A stretch of DNA of 64,000 bases, taken from Cyprinodon diabolis. Lineage: Eukaryota; Chordata; Actinopteri; Cyprinodontiformes; Cyprinodontidae. Below the pieces are notes generated by a model. The model saw only the letters and a program-made list of their open reading frames with translations, was not told where the DNA came from and did not search any database. The position numbers and the translations under genes are program-made. Within the stretch, counting starts at the first letter, position 1; each line of letters begins with the position of its first letter. This document shows, in pieces, positions 38,001 to 51,561 of this stretch. The stretch is taken from NCBI GenBank assembly GCA_030533445.1, contig CM060065.1, positions 22,395,974 through 22,459,973 on the forward strand, in the 5' to 3' direction.

Positions 38001-40845
38001 AAGAAGCTTTCAGATGCAAGCTGTCAACAGCCTGTCTTTTCTTTGTGAGGAGAAAAAAAGTGACTCAGATTCTTGTGATTGACAGACCCAGAGTGCTTCA
38101 TCATTGCTGATTGGATAATTACTACTTTCAGATGTTCTAAGAGCCTCTTCTCATTCATTTGTGATATTTTCATTGTTTCCTAAAGCTTAAATCTCAGTGA
38201 AGATTTTCAAACTCAGATAACCTTTAAGGAGAATAGTTACTTTAGTCAAAAATAATTTAGGTATTACAAGTATTATCTGACAGCATCTTTAACCAGAAGT
38301 GCTACAAATAACAAGGACAACAAAAACAGTATTTCTTTTGATTAACCAACAAAACTAAATTCAATGATTTCACTAACAACAGATTCAACAGTCTCCTTTA
38401 GCACAACAGGGAAAGTTTATTGTTGTGTTTTAGTTTTCTTACCTTCTTGTCTAACTAGACCTTAAAATCTTTGACAATAACATCCAAAATTCAGATAAAA
38501 AATCAGAACATATGCCTGGTAACACATTTTTTTGCCATCATGAGTAAAAGACAGCAGCAAAAAATGTTAAATGCCAAAAATTATTTGAACATGGATTAAA
38601 TATTCTAGCCCTTCAGTGCCGACTTTTCTGAATTTTAAAAAGGTAATCGGAAGATTCTTAAGCACTGAATTATTTTCTTACCATTATCACCTAATACAAA
38701 GGTTAAATAAGATATTTGCAGTTATTTTTGTTTTGTTTTGTGCAGATGTGTGTAATTTATTCCAAATTTTGTAAAAAAAAAAAAAACTTCGGAACATAAG
38801 ATGTTCAAAGCTCAAGCCTTGTGCATCTTTCGCCTCCAACAATGAAGATAGACACTAGCTTTGTTGCAGCCCTGCATGGATAAGAAAGCATGGATGAATG
38901 GATGATTTAACTGAATCTGTCAAAGTCCAAAACAATAGTTTCTGCTAGCTTAACCAGAAACTTTGCCTTATTTGAGTATCTTGTTCTCTGCTGGGTCTTA
39001 ATAGGAGCTGTTTGGCTTGTAAAATGGCTTAAATTTGAATTATTGTGAATTAATTTGACATAAATAAATAAAACTCAAATAAATCATGCATGAAAAATAA
39101 CGAGGCATCTGTTAAAATCAAGCATTCTGATAGAAACAGTTGAAGTGGGCAACAGAAATGCTTTTCACATTGGAACTTAAAATCTAAAAAAAAAGCATTT
39201 TTTAATGGCCTTATATTTCTGTGAACTTTTTTTCTGAAAGAATATCTAGGGACGGATGGATAGAATCCAACAGAGTCCCTAAATAAATTCACAAAAGCTT
39301 TGAATGTGGTCATTTAAGTGCTATAAATATGTGGTAATTCGGTAGATTTTATGTCTAAGCCATTATAATTCATGAAATGCTTGATTTTAAACAGCAGATG
39401 AAGCACTGAACATGTAATTAAAAGACCTCCAGTGCTTTGTAAAATTCAAATAAACCCTGAAGTGTTATAAATGTTGGCGACAGAGGGGAAAACACTGGAG
39501 AGATGTATTGATTTATTTTTTATCTCTATACTGAAACTCAGCTGAGCTCTTTGGTCTTACTGATAAAAACATAATTTTGTATAAGATTATCAGATTATCA
39601 TTTCTTTGTAAAAGCAATAGATTGTTTCTTTGTCTTGATTACTGCAGTTAGATCAAAACTGCATACTGGAAGCCAGTTAGAGTGGTTAACGATGCCAGAT
39701 GTTGCTCATTTCTGAGTTGACAAAGATTAGTATGTTAGAAGAACTGATAAAGTACGCTAAACTGGGATCTTTGCTTAGGGGAAATTTACATTTATTTACA
39801 TTTTCTGAAAATAGAAACTCAGCAGCAAACTAATTTTCACACATTTGCACACTCCCACATTCATGATCAGCGCTGTTATAAATAATCTGGATGCTCATTA
39901 CAATTATATATAAAAAAAAAACGACCACAAACTGCAGACTTTTATCATTATTCATTTGTTTCATATCCATCATACTTCAACTAAATTAGATAATTTATAG
40001 CATGATTAAGATATACATTTAAATGCTTTTATTGTGAAATAAGGCCAAGAACAGAAAATAATTAAAACCACTTAATCAGATTCTGTTTGCAACACAGCCA
40101 AGAACAGAAGCTCCTAATTGGTTAATTTAACTCCTAATGAGAGGATTAATTTGTCCTTTAAGGTCTTTGTGAAAAATATTCATTATTGGAGGGCAAAACT
40201 GGGTGGAAAGACTTGGTGTTTCATTCTTGTAACCATTAAATTAACTGGATGATTAGAGTTGAAGTGAAAATTTTAAGCTTAATTTTTTTCATGCAGCTGT
40301 GGGTAATATAAATCTGAATCCAGTGGTGGAATCAGAGACAGGATGCAACATTCATCTCTCCACCTCCCTCTTTCCTCTGCTACAGGCAGTAATATTTATG
40401 GACTGTCTGCTGGGTCACACGGTCTCACAGAGAGCACCCATAAAACCTATCGCCGGTGTCCTGCGGGCCCTTCAGTAGTAATGTGATCGTAATTGAAGGT
40501 CTAGAGTTTTTATGTGAATGTGGAGTTAGAGATTTCTGCATCTTGTTAGTGTATTGAGATGTGTATGATCTCAGGTTTTTTGCAGCTTTACAGAGGTTTG
40601 TGTTTTACAAGCAGCCGACATATTTTCCAACTTTCAATGTGTTTCACATGTGATGAGACCAAGGTTTAGATGGTTTAGAGCTTTTTTTTAGCTTTAATTT
40701 TATTTTGAATTTGTTTTTTTTATTCCATTTTAGTTTTTATTTGTTTTTAGTATTTGTAAGCAAGTTCAATTTATTTTTTATTTTATGAAAATGTATTTAG
40801 TTTAGTTTTAGTTATTATTTCAGTAATTTATCCAATATGACTTAC

Positions 40846-40906
40846 TTATATATATATATATCTATATATATATAGATATAGATATATATATATATATATC
40901 TATATA
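40846..40906. repeat. TA/GATA microsatellite, left of Tc1 element 4
   Basis: TA repeats with TCTA/GATA interruptions running directly into the left end of element 4. Confidence 0.9.
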
Positions 40907-42128
40907 CACTCACCGGCCACTTTATTAGGTACACCTGTCCAACTGCTCTTTAACACTTAATTTCTAAGCAGCCAATCACATGGCGGCAACTCAGTGCATT
41001 TAGGCATGTAGACATGGTCAAGACAATCTCCTGCAGTTCAAACCGAGCATCAGTATGGGGAAGAAAGGTGATTTGAGTGACTTTGAACGTGGCATGATTG
41101 TTGGTGCCAGAAGGGCTGGTCTGAGTATTTCAGAAACTGTTGATCTACTGGGATTTTCACGCACAACCATCTCTAGGGTTTACAGAGAATGGTCCGAAAA
41201 ACAAAAAACATCCAGTGAGCGGCAGTTCTGTGGGCGGAAATGCCTTGTTGATGCCAGAGGTCAGAGGAGAATGGCCAGACTGGTTCGAGCTGATAGAAGG
41301 GCAACAGTGACTCAAATAACCACCCGTTACAACCAAGGTGGGCAGAAGAGCATCTCTGAACGCACAGTACGTCGAACTTTGAGGCAGATGGGCTACAGCA
41401 GCAGAAGACCACACCGGGTGCCACTCCTTTCAGCTAAGAACAGGAAACCGAGGCTACAATTTGCACAAGCTCATCGAAATTGGACAATAGAAGATTGGAA
41501 AAACGTTGCGTGGTCTGATGAGTCTCGATTTCTGCTGCGACATTCGGATGGTAGGGTCAGAATTTGGTGTCTACAACATGAAAGCATGGATCCATCCTGC
41601 CTTGTATCAATGGTTCAGGCTGGTGGTGGTGGTGTCATGGTGTGGGGAATATTTTCTTGGCACTCTTTGGGCCCCTTGGTACCAATTGAGCATCGTTGCA
41701 ACGCCACAGCCTACCTGAGTATTTTTGCTGACCATGTCCATCCCTTTATGACCACAATGTACCCAACTTCTGATGGCTACTTTCAGCAGGATAATGCGCC
41801 ATGTCATAAAGCTGGAATCATCTCAGACTGGTTTCTTGAACATGACAATGAATTCACTGTACTCAAATGGCTTCCACAGTCACCAGATCTCAATCCAATA
41901 GAGCATCTTTGGGATGTGGCGGAACGGGAGATTCGCATCATGGATGTGCAGCCGACAAATCTGCGGGAACTGTGTGATGCCATCATGTCAATATGGACCA
42001 AACTCCCTGAGTAATGCTTCCAGCACCTTGTTGAATCTATGCCACGAAGAATTGAGGCAGTTCTGAAGGCAAAAGGGGGTCCAACCCGTTACTAGCATGG
42101 GGTACCTAATAAAGTGGCCAATGAGGTG
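40907..42128 (+). mobile_element. Tc1/mariner-type element 4, DD36E, short ends
   Basis: A 1222-bp element between TA at 40905-40906 and 42129-42130. Left end CACTCACCGGCCACTTTATT; right end in reverse complement CACCTCATTGGCCACTTTAT. The inner 18 bases of each (GGCCACTTTATTAGGTAC) agree perfectly; the outermost bases differ. Unlike elements 1-3 the terminal repeats are only about 30 bp. It is inserted in a TA microsatellite. The 36-residue spacing of the last two catalytic residues fits the DD36E group described as Incomer; that name is from memory. Confidence 0.93.
41055..42095 (+). pseudogene. DD36E transposase with one nonsense codon (element 4)
   Basis: The frame begins MGKKGDLSDFERGM and runs 319 codons to a TAA at 42012-42014. 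The same frame then continues for 26 codons, ending KGGPTRY, to a second stop at 42093-42095, so a 346-aa protein has lost its last 27 residues by one point change. It retains a helix-turn-helix (ISETVDLLGFSRTTISRVY, 25-43) and a catalytic core with AWSDES (D155), FQQDNAPCH (D246) and NPIEHLW (E283), 36 residues apart. All catalytic residues precede the stop. Whether the shortened product works is unknown; relatives end with this C-terminal segment, so loss of function is likely. Confidence 0.93.
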
Positions 42129-42620
<492 letters not shown>

Positions 42621-44634
42621 CAATGAAAACTCAGATAAATCAATTACATATATATATTCGAAATAAAATCCCATATAAGGACAGACCACTGCAGTGACAA
42701 AAAATGTCTTTACATCCGTACCTTCCATCTGCAGGTGTAATGCGCCACAATAGAACAAAAGCGAAAAAAAGACATGGCAGATCCTTGCTTATAATGCAGT
42801 TAGTTTTAATTAGTTTTGTAAACTCATAACAATTTGTCTATTTTAGCTTTTTTGAAGGTGTAGTTTTTTTCAGTTAACAAACAAAAACATTTTAATTCTG
42901 GCTTTTATCAATTTATCACATTTAGTTAACGATAACAAAAAATGTTTATCACGGATATTCCATTTATCCTTTCCTACTGTGCAAAGATAGTGTGAGATAC
43001 AAACTGTGGGGATGTGTAATCTGATGCCGGAATAGTACAATTTACACATGAAATCTGCAACTGACAGCTGGCATGTTATTCGTTCTATTAGCTTTGAGAT
43101 GTTCAGATGGAGCATACGATGGTTGCATATTATGCTAAAAGTAGAGCTAAAAACTTCATTTCAATTTCCAAAATGAAGCTGTTCCAAATCAATGCATTCA
43201 CTTGCAAGTATACCATATACATAATTAATAAATGCATCTCTAAAGTTTCATAGAACGGTTTAGGCACAATTTTACCATCTCAAATGTTTCTAACAAAAAA
43301 CCCCTGGATCTGGGCTTACATGAAGCTGGGACCTGACAAATGATCATTCAAAGGTGAAGTGAAAAATCCTGTGGAGTAAAATATCTGACAGAGATTACCG
43401 ATCATGTCTTAACCTTTTTCTTCACACCAACAACAGCAAACTACATCCTCCTTGTCTGCAGAATACAATTTACCATCAGACTGACAGCGTAACCATCATG
43501 GTCACTGTCCTGATATAAGCAAGTATATGCACAAAGAAATTGTTACATAGCACAGGAGAATTGGTGACAGAACAAGATGACAGGTTCTCATTTTGACAGA
43601 TAAAATGTGACAGACTGTTTTTGGAGCTATTATATGAATCCAGAAACATGCTCCATTTCCCGCCAGTCAATCCAAAGGTAAATGAAAACATCAGAAAGTC
43701 AGATCACCACCAAGGTAACCATCTAGGTGGAAATGAAAGGTTGCTGTTGTAACCACGGCATTAGATTTCCTTTTTTGATTCTAAAAGGTGCAATTCAAAG
43801 ATTTTTTAACAGTGCCCAAAGGATCCTTGGAGGGGTCACAGTGTTATGAGTGCAGACAAATATGCTCAAACTCAAAGACTCGGAAATGCACAATAGCAGC
43901 TAATTTCTGCGGAAAAAGGACACTCACTTTAAGAAGAAATGCTTTTTAAGAAAGGAAAAACTTCAACTTTACATTTCAGCTCCAATGCTATGCTGTAGGT
44001 CAGGTTAATAAAAGCATCACTGTAGAAAGAAGCCACTGATTGTTCCATAAATCTGTACTGGCAAAAGGATTTGTCTAATTTGACCACTTTTAAGTACATT
44101 TATAAGTATAATACTCAATTTCAAAGCCCTGCAATGAAATAAAAACAATACTGCCAAAGAGAATATCTATTTTCACTTCAAGTTTTGTATTTAAACACCA
44201 TTAGAGATCATGCTTATGGTTTCCCTTTTTTTTTTTGCTTTTTGGATTGTCTGTTTTTTACTGAAACATTGCTTAGTATCCACAGATGCTCGTCAAGAAG
44301 AGCAAACATCAGCATGCTCAGATATTCACTGACAAGGCACAAGAGAAAAATCTATCAAAGCCAGGAAGATCTGTCCCCTGTAAATCCCAGAAACAGGGGT
44401 CAGATTACACGAGAAACCAGAATTTTGCTGAGATATGTCAGTTGGGAGCAAAGTGATAGAGTGAAATGCTGGTCATAAAAAAAAGGCCAACTTAGGTTAA
44501 AGTCATATTATTTTTTAACAGAATTAAGGCGAAAATATTTATTTGATTATTCCTCAGTGCTTTTTCCTCTGCGCCTTATTTGGAGAGACATGTTAGAGCA
44601 AAAACAGTTAAAAACAGGGAAGAACTCAGAGCTA

Positions 44635-44745
44635 ACAGCTCAACTCAAATCAAATTTATTTATAACGACCTTTAAAAAAAAAACAGCTGCCACCAAGTGC
44701 TGTATACCGAGTATAGTTAAAATGGTATTAAAAACAACATGGAAC
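44635..44745 (-). repeat. LINE 3' tail (L2/CR1-like), reverse strand
   Basis: In reverse complement the block ends GTTATAAATAAATTTGATTT, the pattern of L2-type 3' tails. It is short and 5'-truncated. Confidence 0.55.
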
Positions 44746-44871
44746 TAGCCTCTTCCATCTGCATCTAACCGTACAAGAGGACAACTTTATTCCTCATGAA
44801 AACTCAACGTAGCGGCACATTCAGTTCCCCTCCAACACCTCACAAGCACAGTGACTGTTTTACTCCTGAGG

Positions 44872-45902
44872 AGTATAGTATGACATCGGAAATAGGCTAA
44901 AACAAGTCGTAGTATAGTATGACCTAAAAAATTGTCTAAAACTAGTCATAGCATAATATGATAATAGAAATAGGCTAAAATTAGATATAGTATAACCTCA
45001 GAAATTGATTCCCCCTGATGGGGGTCTGATTTCCTGGGTTGGCCCCTTCTTGGTGCCTTCGCTCTTGGGGTCCCTTTGGGCATCTGGGGTTTTGGGTCTC
45101 CCTGCGCTGGACTAAGTGCTCTGGGGGGGCGCCTCTTCGGCTCTCCACAACCACTATTGAGCATTTTCTCTATGGATAAACTTTACATGCACAAGTGCAC
45201 TCTCACAAACAACTACAGGTGCTGGGTTCCAGGTACTCAGAGATTCACTTCCATACAGAAAGCCCACATTCTTATCTTCAGGTAACACAGAGTACATGTC
45301 AGGTTAAAAAACACTACTTCAGTGATAGTATCTAGGTGTTACTTTATTGTATGTCTCGTACCATGTCTGTTGGTTGTGCTGTTCTTTTTACATCTCAGTG
45401 CAGGTGATGAAGCAGACAGAAAATGTTTGATCATTATCTCTCTTCTACCTCCTTTTTCTTTCATCTTTTCTCCTTTTTTTCAGTGTTTCCTCTTCTGTTC
45501 TGTTTACATTGCAGTGTTCATATAATCTGTGAAACTCCCTGCATACTTATAATAAAGCAATTTATATGCATGAAACAAGCAAAACACTATGGCGATAGCT
45601 GTACTGCTCCAATTGTGAAAGTAAAATCTGTTGGGGTCTTTTTGGCATCAAGACAATTATTCTTATTGCCACATTGCCAGACAGGACACTGTTAAAAAAA
45701 AAGAAATTGACCGAAAATAGTCATAGTATAGTATGAAGTCAGAAAAAAGCTTAGACCAGTCAGAATAGTATGACTTCAGAAATAGGTTAAAACGAGTCAT
45801 AGCATAGTATGACGTCCGAAATAGGCTTAAACGAGTCATAGTATAGTATGACATTAAAAAATTAGCTAAAAGAAGTCATAGTAATGTATAACGTCAAAAA
45901 AT
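44872..45902. repeat. 39-bp minisatellite split by a LINE insertion
   Basis: Units of about 39-40 bp share AGTCATAGTATAGTATGAC followed by about 20 bp reading roughly GTCAGAAATAGGCTAAAAC. About three to four units lie at 44872-45008 and about five at 45702-45902. The two arrays become one continuous series if 45009-45701 is removed. Confidence 0.85.
45009..45701 (+). mobile_element. 5'-truncated LINE 3' end with A-tail and 9-bp duplication
   Basis: The 693-bp insert starts TTCCCCCTGATGG, ends in nine A residues, and is flanked by AGAAATTGA at 45000-45008 and 45702-45710. This is the mark of target-primed LINE insertion. Its GC-rich left part and C/T-rich middle (CTACCTCCTTTTTCTTTC) with AATAAAGCAA near 45550 look like the 3' untranslated region of an L1-type fish LINE. 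There is no coding domain. Confidence 0.75.
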
Positions 45903-47466
45903 ATACCACTTCATTATTGAGAACTGTCATAATTCAGTCATCTATCAGCAATACAGTGCAAATAAAAGCTTGCTTTTATAAATTAATCACTCACTTTTAA
46001 GTTAAGTATGAAAATATAGGTAAGAGTGGAATAATGACAGTAGTTTGGGTATAATAGCTTCGAAAATTAGCTATGAGTTAGTTTGAAAGTAAGTCATACT
46101 GTACACATATGATAAATGAATAACATTCAGGTACTCTGGTATTCCAAATATTACTGACTTTATTAGGTTATTGTCATCAGGATTTGAGCACTGAAAGATC
46201 CCAAAACTCCGTAAGGCTAAACCATTGATTCTTCTCAAGAGGTCTGTTATCTAAAACATCGCCTCAAACTTTCTCTCCTTCCAGAGCTTCCGTGGAGTGT
46301 TCATCCATTTCCAGCTCCCCAGACTAGTTTCTCAAACTAACATTCAACAAATCATTGTTATACTTTTACCTGTTTTCCCCTGAGAGATTCCATCCATTTG
46401 GGTCAGCAAATTAGATAAAGCCATGATATAGACTTGGCCTGCATCCAAACATGAAGTGATCTCCCTGTGCGTATGTGGTTGGTATCCGGGTACTTCACCT
46501 TTCTTTAGCATTCCAAAGACATGCATATGGTCCATCTAAATTGCTTATTGATGTACCCATGTGTGTGTGTGGATTCTTGAGTGTTAATGTGAATTGTTTA
46601 CCTATTGACTTCTGGAGAGAGACACATCCTCTTGTACAATCAAGTAGATTGACTAGGTAAACAAAAACGAAGGGATAGATTTTACTCATTCCATATGGCC
46701 TGTTTTATTTCTCTTTTAATGAATAGCTCCAAATGGTGTAATTTGTTCCCTTTCCAATCCAAACACACACTAAATAAGGAGCTATTGGCAGTCTGACCCA
46801 TTTGAAAACACCAGAATTTGTTAAAGAACATTTTCAAAGGTATTTTGCATCTGAAACCGCTAATGACAGAAACAAGCACTTCCACTTTAATGTAGAGATC
46901 AACAGCTTTATAAAAAGCTGGCCATGGTTTTAATTCGTTCTCATAATTCTTATTGTATACATTTTTGTTCCATATTAAATATTTAGATACCCCAGAGACC
47001 AAATTAGGAGTTGTATATTGATTTTAAAATTAATTTAAGCCAAGAAAAATCCCTGCAGGCTGATACAGGTGAAAGCTGTATTGATCATGTTTAACCTTCC
47101 TTGCTAAACGAGCATCAGAAGAAAAACAAACTGCACAGGTCTTATCCCTGAACAGAAGATCCTATATATATAGGTAAAAGATGAGTCAATGTTTATGTTT
47201 AATTATTTGTAATACAGATTTTTTTAAATATATTATATATACAAAGAAACCCATTGTCTATATTGCAATACCTGAATAAAGGACTTCAAAAACAACAAAG
47301 ATTCTAAATACGGAGTGCTAATTCGCAAGGTTGTAGCTGGTATACAAAGTTTATTTGCACAAATGATAATAGGTGCAGACCAGCTTGGTAAAGTATTAAA
47401 ATTTGCAGATTGCGTGTTCTACTGGCAGTTTGAGAGTGGCTGTAAAAGACAGATGAGGTCCTGAGA

Positions 47467-47660
47467 CAGGGGTGGGCAGCTTCAGTCCTTGAGGGCTGGT
47501 TTCCAGCTGTTAGATCTCTTCCTGCTGCAACATGCCTGAATAAAACGGCTGAAAGACCTCCTCAGTATGCAATCCATTCTCCAGAGTCCTATGTTGGACC
47601 ATGGACACATCTAAAAGTTGCAGGATGATGGCTCTTGAGGACTGGAATTGCCCACCCCTC
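47467..47660. mobile_element. Short hAT-like MITE
   Basis: A 194-bp block starts CAGGGGTGGGCAG and ends TTGCCCACCCCTC. Inner text CAGTCCTTGAGGGC and CTTGAGGACTGGAATTG is also inverted. The flanks TCCTGAGA and TCCTAAGC could be a decayed 8-bp duplication. It resembles a very common teleost hAT-derived MITE. Confidence 0.75.
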
Positions 47661-49689
47661 TCCTAAGCTATTAGAGGTAATGATGCTAATGATTATTTAT
47701 ATAATTATAACACCAAATATTATCCATAGCACACTTTACATGAGTTGCCTAATACAAAGTGCAATGAAAAGAAGAAAAAAATGTTAGATTTAAAATATCA
47801 AATATTAAACATGGGAAAGTTTTCCATGTTTGCTTTTTTTTTTTTGGTATGATTGAAAATACTCAACCGCCACCTAATTTGCTGGACATTTTTCCAACAG
47901 GCCGGTGATATGTTGTATCTCTTTCATGGACATAATGGAGCACATTATAACGGGTAGTTTAGACAAGATGGACCAACTGTTTTCTCCTTTAGCTAAGTAC
48001 AATATTAAATTAATCCAATCTAATGGTCTCAGAGAAGGCAGAATTCCCCGACCAAAACATTTTTGTCTTTATCAGTAGTTTCACAAATGGCTCACGAGCA
48101 ACCAGTACCCCTAACACTTCAAATTTTCCATTTATATCTTGCATCATAGCTTTTGCCTGCCATAAATACATAAAAAAAAACACAGCAGGGCTATAATGTC
48201 AGAAAGGTTGAATTACTCACTGTTTACTTTAATACTACTACTAGTACAACAATAATAATCCCATCTGTCGCTCGCTCAGGTTAGCTCAGTCTGAGTCTCA
48301 GGGGATGGATTCAGACGGCTTTAGTCTCGTGATCATATTTTAGTTGCCAGGTAACTGCTAATGAATCCAGAAAGACAAGGCATGAGCCAAATAACAGCAC
48401 AGCTTCAAATTCTAACATGCACTTTAACATTTTTTGTAGGTTCGAGCACCTTTTTATGTTTACTTCAAAGATTAATAAGACAATGTATAATTTAGCAAGC
48501 TGATTTTGTGACCACCATTAGAAATGATAAAATAGCCAAAGATTTAATCCAAAACCAAACAACCTTGAGACAATGAAGGAAATATCCTTCATATTCGGAA
48601 CAGGAGTAAATTATCTTATCCTCCTGAGATCAAAGTGGAATTTGAGATCATATTTCCTCCTTTCAAAGATGGAAATGAAGAAGTGAACAGGTAAACAACA
48701 TAATCGCATTAATGAATCTGTATGAATTTAAATCCCAGACAGCGGCAGTTAAAAGGCCCCAAGGGAGGACCCGAGACACAGACAAATGCATTTGTGTTAC
48801 AGTTTGGAAAAAATCTTTCCTTATAAGCAGACACTGTTGTATATTCCTAAACTCTGATCTATGAGACTCTTTCTTACCTTTTCTTATTCACTGATAAAAT
48901 AGAAGGACCTTAGCATAATATCAGGAAGTGGAATAAAGAATCATGCCTGTGTTACAAATCAAAGGAGTAATGACAATGTTGTGTCACAGTCCCTTAGAGA
49001 GGACACAACATGAAACTAAACAAGGTGCTACAAGGACATGAATTCAAAATGCTTAAATGCGAAGAAATGGATAAAACAGGAGTGAGTTTAAATAAACAGG
49101 GAAACAAAGACAAGCTCATAACAGAGTTTTGTTATTAGGAAACAAGCAAAACACCTTTTGACTAACAGCGGCTGGATCGCTGCTTAGCGAAGAAGCCATA
49201 ACTCTGCAGGTTCCTAATGCAACAAGTTATGCAGATTGTAATTTTTTGATACACATCCTGCAATTTGATGAAGCTAATATCAAAGTCTATATAGACCTAT
49301 ATGGCTATATAGACCAGCGCTAAATTTGGACAAATAAGGGAAAGGTCCAACTATTGAGTGCAGAAACACCCACATCATGTTGAGTGGGTGTTGTGCCGCA
49401 GGAAGACTGTAGTATAATACGATAATAAGATTAGGAAAGAACGTGATGTGGAAATGTTAAAAAAAAACATCTCTGAAGCTTTTTGTGTGTCTTCTAAATG
49501 GACAAGAATTGAAAAGAAAATGTGCAATCCTTACTTATCAATCAGAAGAAAGCATTGTTCTGATATGTTAAAAAAAATTTCCTTTTTATACAACTTATGT
49601 TAATATCTGTTTTTAACTGTCTCTTCTAAGGATCCTTTCTGGATCTATGCAATGATCCAATGATCTTCGCTGGAGATCTTATGCACATG

Positions 49690-49960
49690 AGTTGGAATTT
49701 AGTGGCTGCGCCCTCCGAAGGCCAGATTTGGTCGGCCAATTAAGCCATAGCACAGCGTTGAGGCTTCTTCAGATTGGAAGACCCATCTTTATGCCGCCAA
49801 CAAATGTGGCCTTCTTTTGGCCCAATTTGAAGGACAGGTCTGGTGTATCCTATGTAGCCATGGGTATCCCATAATTCATTGCGGGTCCAAGCAAGCCGGC
49901 TGCTCCGTGCTCAGAGTAAAAGCTAAGTAGCGCCAAACAGCGCTGAATATTGTAAGTGCA
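49690..49960. repeat. Possible dispersed repeat, mixed composition
   Basis: A block of higher GC with paired words (GCCAGATTTGGTCGGCCAAT; CCCATAATTCATTGCGGG), resembling a non-autonomous fish element. No ends or target duplication were established. Confidence 0.3.
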
Positions 49961-51538
49961 GTGTAATATAATACCGATATGTGAATAGTTCCATCTGAAA
50001 TTGCTGAACAATATTGTCAGATAATGTCTGGTTTATTGAAAGGTTTTATCTGTCCCTATGCAAATGAGTTTGGCTGACATTGAAGCTCAGATTCCAATAT
50101 CTCTGCAATGTGGGAAGTACAAATCTGGTAGTCGAGACGACGGTACTGCTGCTGAAGCTCCTTGAAAATGTTATTAGCAGAACAGTAGTGAGAGTTCGGT
50201 ATCCTTTATTTGCTTGCTTTCTGTGTCAAATGTCATGGCTGCTAGGTGACAGGGCGTACAGACGGTGAAAGTCAGAGAAGGCTGGACCTGTATGAATCCA
50301 TAGCCAAACTCTGCGGGCTTCTTTATTTTGATGGACCTCAAAGGACCCAATCTAGGTAGACCGGGTCCTTGGAGGATGCAACCTTCTGAGAAAGAACACA
50401 CCTTTAGTCTAACCAAGACGATATTTTATTCCACATGTACCCCATCCTAAATCTTCAAAATTATTAAATCTGTAAGGTTTTTATGACTTAGAGGAGTAAA
50501 AAAAGTTGAAAAATCTTCTAACTTGTAAAATGAAGTTAGAAAGACAGCATCCAGTACTTTCTGTTTCAATTGATATTTTTTCTTATGCCAGTTGGCAACA
50601 ATTTAATCATATATTCGTTATTGAGTCTGGATAGTAGATTCTACTATTGATATTGCTGAGAATGCTCATTTATCATCAACATTTATCTGACAATGAATAC
50701 ATTGTTGGGAGTATTAGTTTGGCTGTGCTATTAAATCTTAAACAAACAACCATGCAATCAATACAACATTTTTTCATAATGAATGGCCTTAAAAGTATAT
50801 TTTTTTTATATCATGGTCATCATCTGGATCATTTGTTATATGATGAGCCCAAGCCTGCAGAAGTCAGCTGAGAAAAACAAATGTTTTACACACATGCTTA
50901 AGCAGTCTGGAGGAACACCGGTTTAAGAAAATCACGATGCAGAGCATGACCACCCACAGTTGGCAAGTGGGTTGGAGCAGTGTTGCCAGCTTTTAAAATT
51001 GTCCAGCCGGTGTATTAGTCACCTGCCAGTCATCACTGGGTCCAAGCCAGAAGCTTGCCTGTCAGGGCTGAACAGGAGGCTTCAGAGAAACTGCCACAAA
51101 CACAAGAGGGAACATTATGTAGCCCTTTAATGGCAGCAACAGCATTAGAGATGCCTTTAAAGAAGACAAATAAAAGAGAGCGCAACCCTTTCAGCAGTGC
51201 TTTAAGTATGACCAGTGTTTGCACATACCTTGAAGATGCAACACCGCTTTGATCTCTAAGAGCAGATATGATTTTGGAGTCTTGATTTGATTTAAAGTTG
51301 CAGGGAGGTGGAGCGAGATGGGGGAGGGGATAACACAGGAAGAAAAAGGATGCAGAAAAAGCAGCAAGGAGATAAGGTGATAAAACTTAAGGGAGTAGGA
51401 CAAGCCGATTCCTGCATGGTTGCGGAGAAGTGTAGGATGCATACATGAAATTATTTGTTAGATTATTTGCTGAAAAAAGTAGGATTGGATAGGGGGTTAC
51501 AGTGTGTGCTAAAGTTGATTCACGGTCTTAGGTTTAGC

Positions 51539-51561
51539 AAAAAAAAAAAAAAAAAAAAAAA
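51539..51561. repeat. A homopolymer, 23 bases
   Basis: A pure A run in the long intron with no identifiable retroelement directly upstream. Confidence 0.9.
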
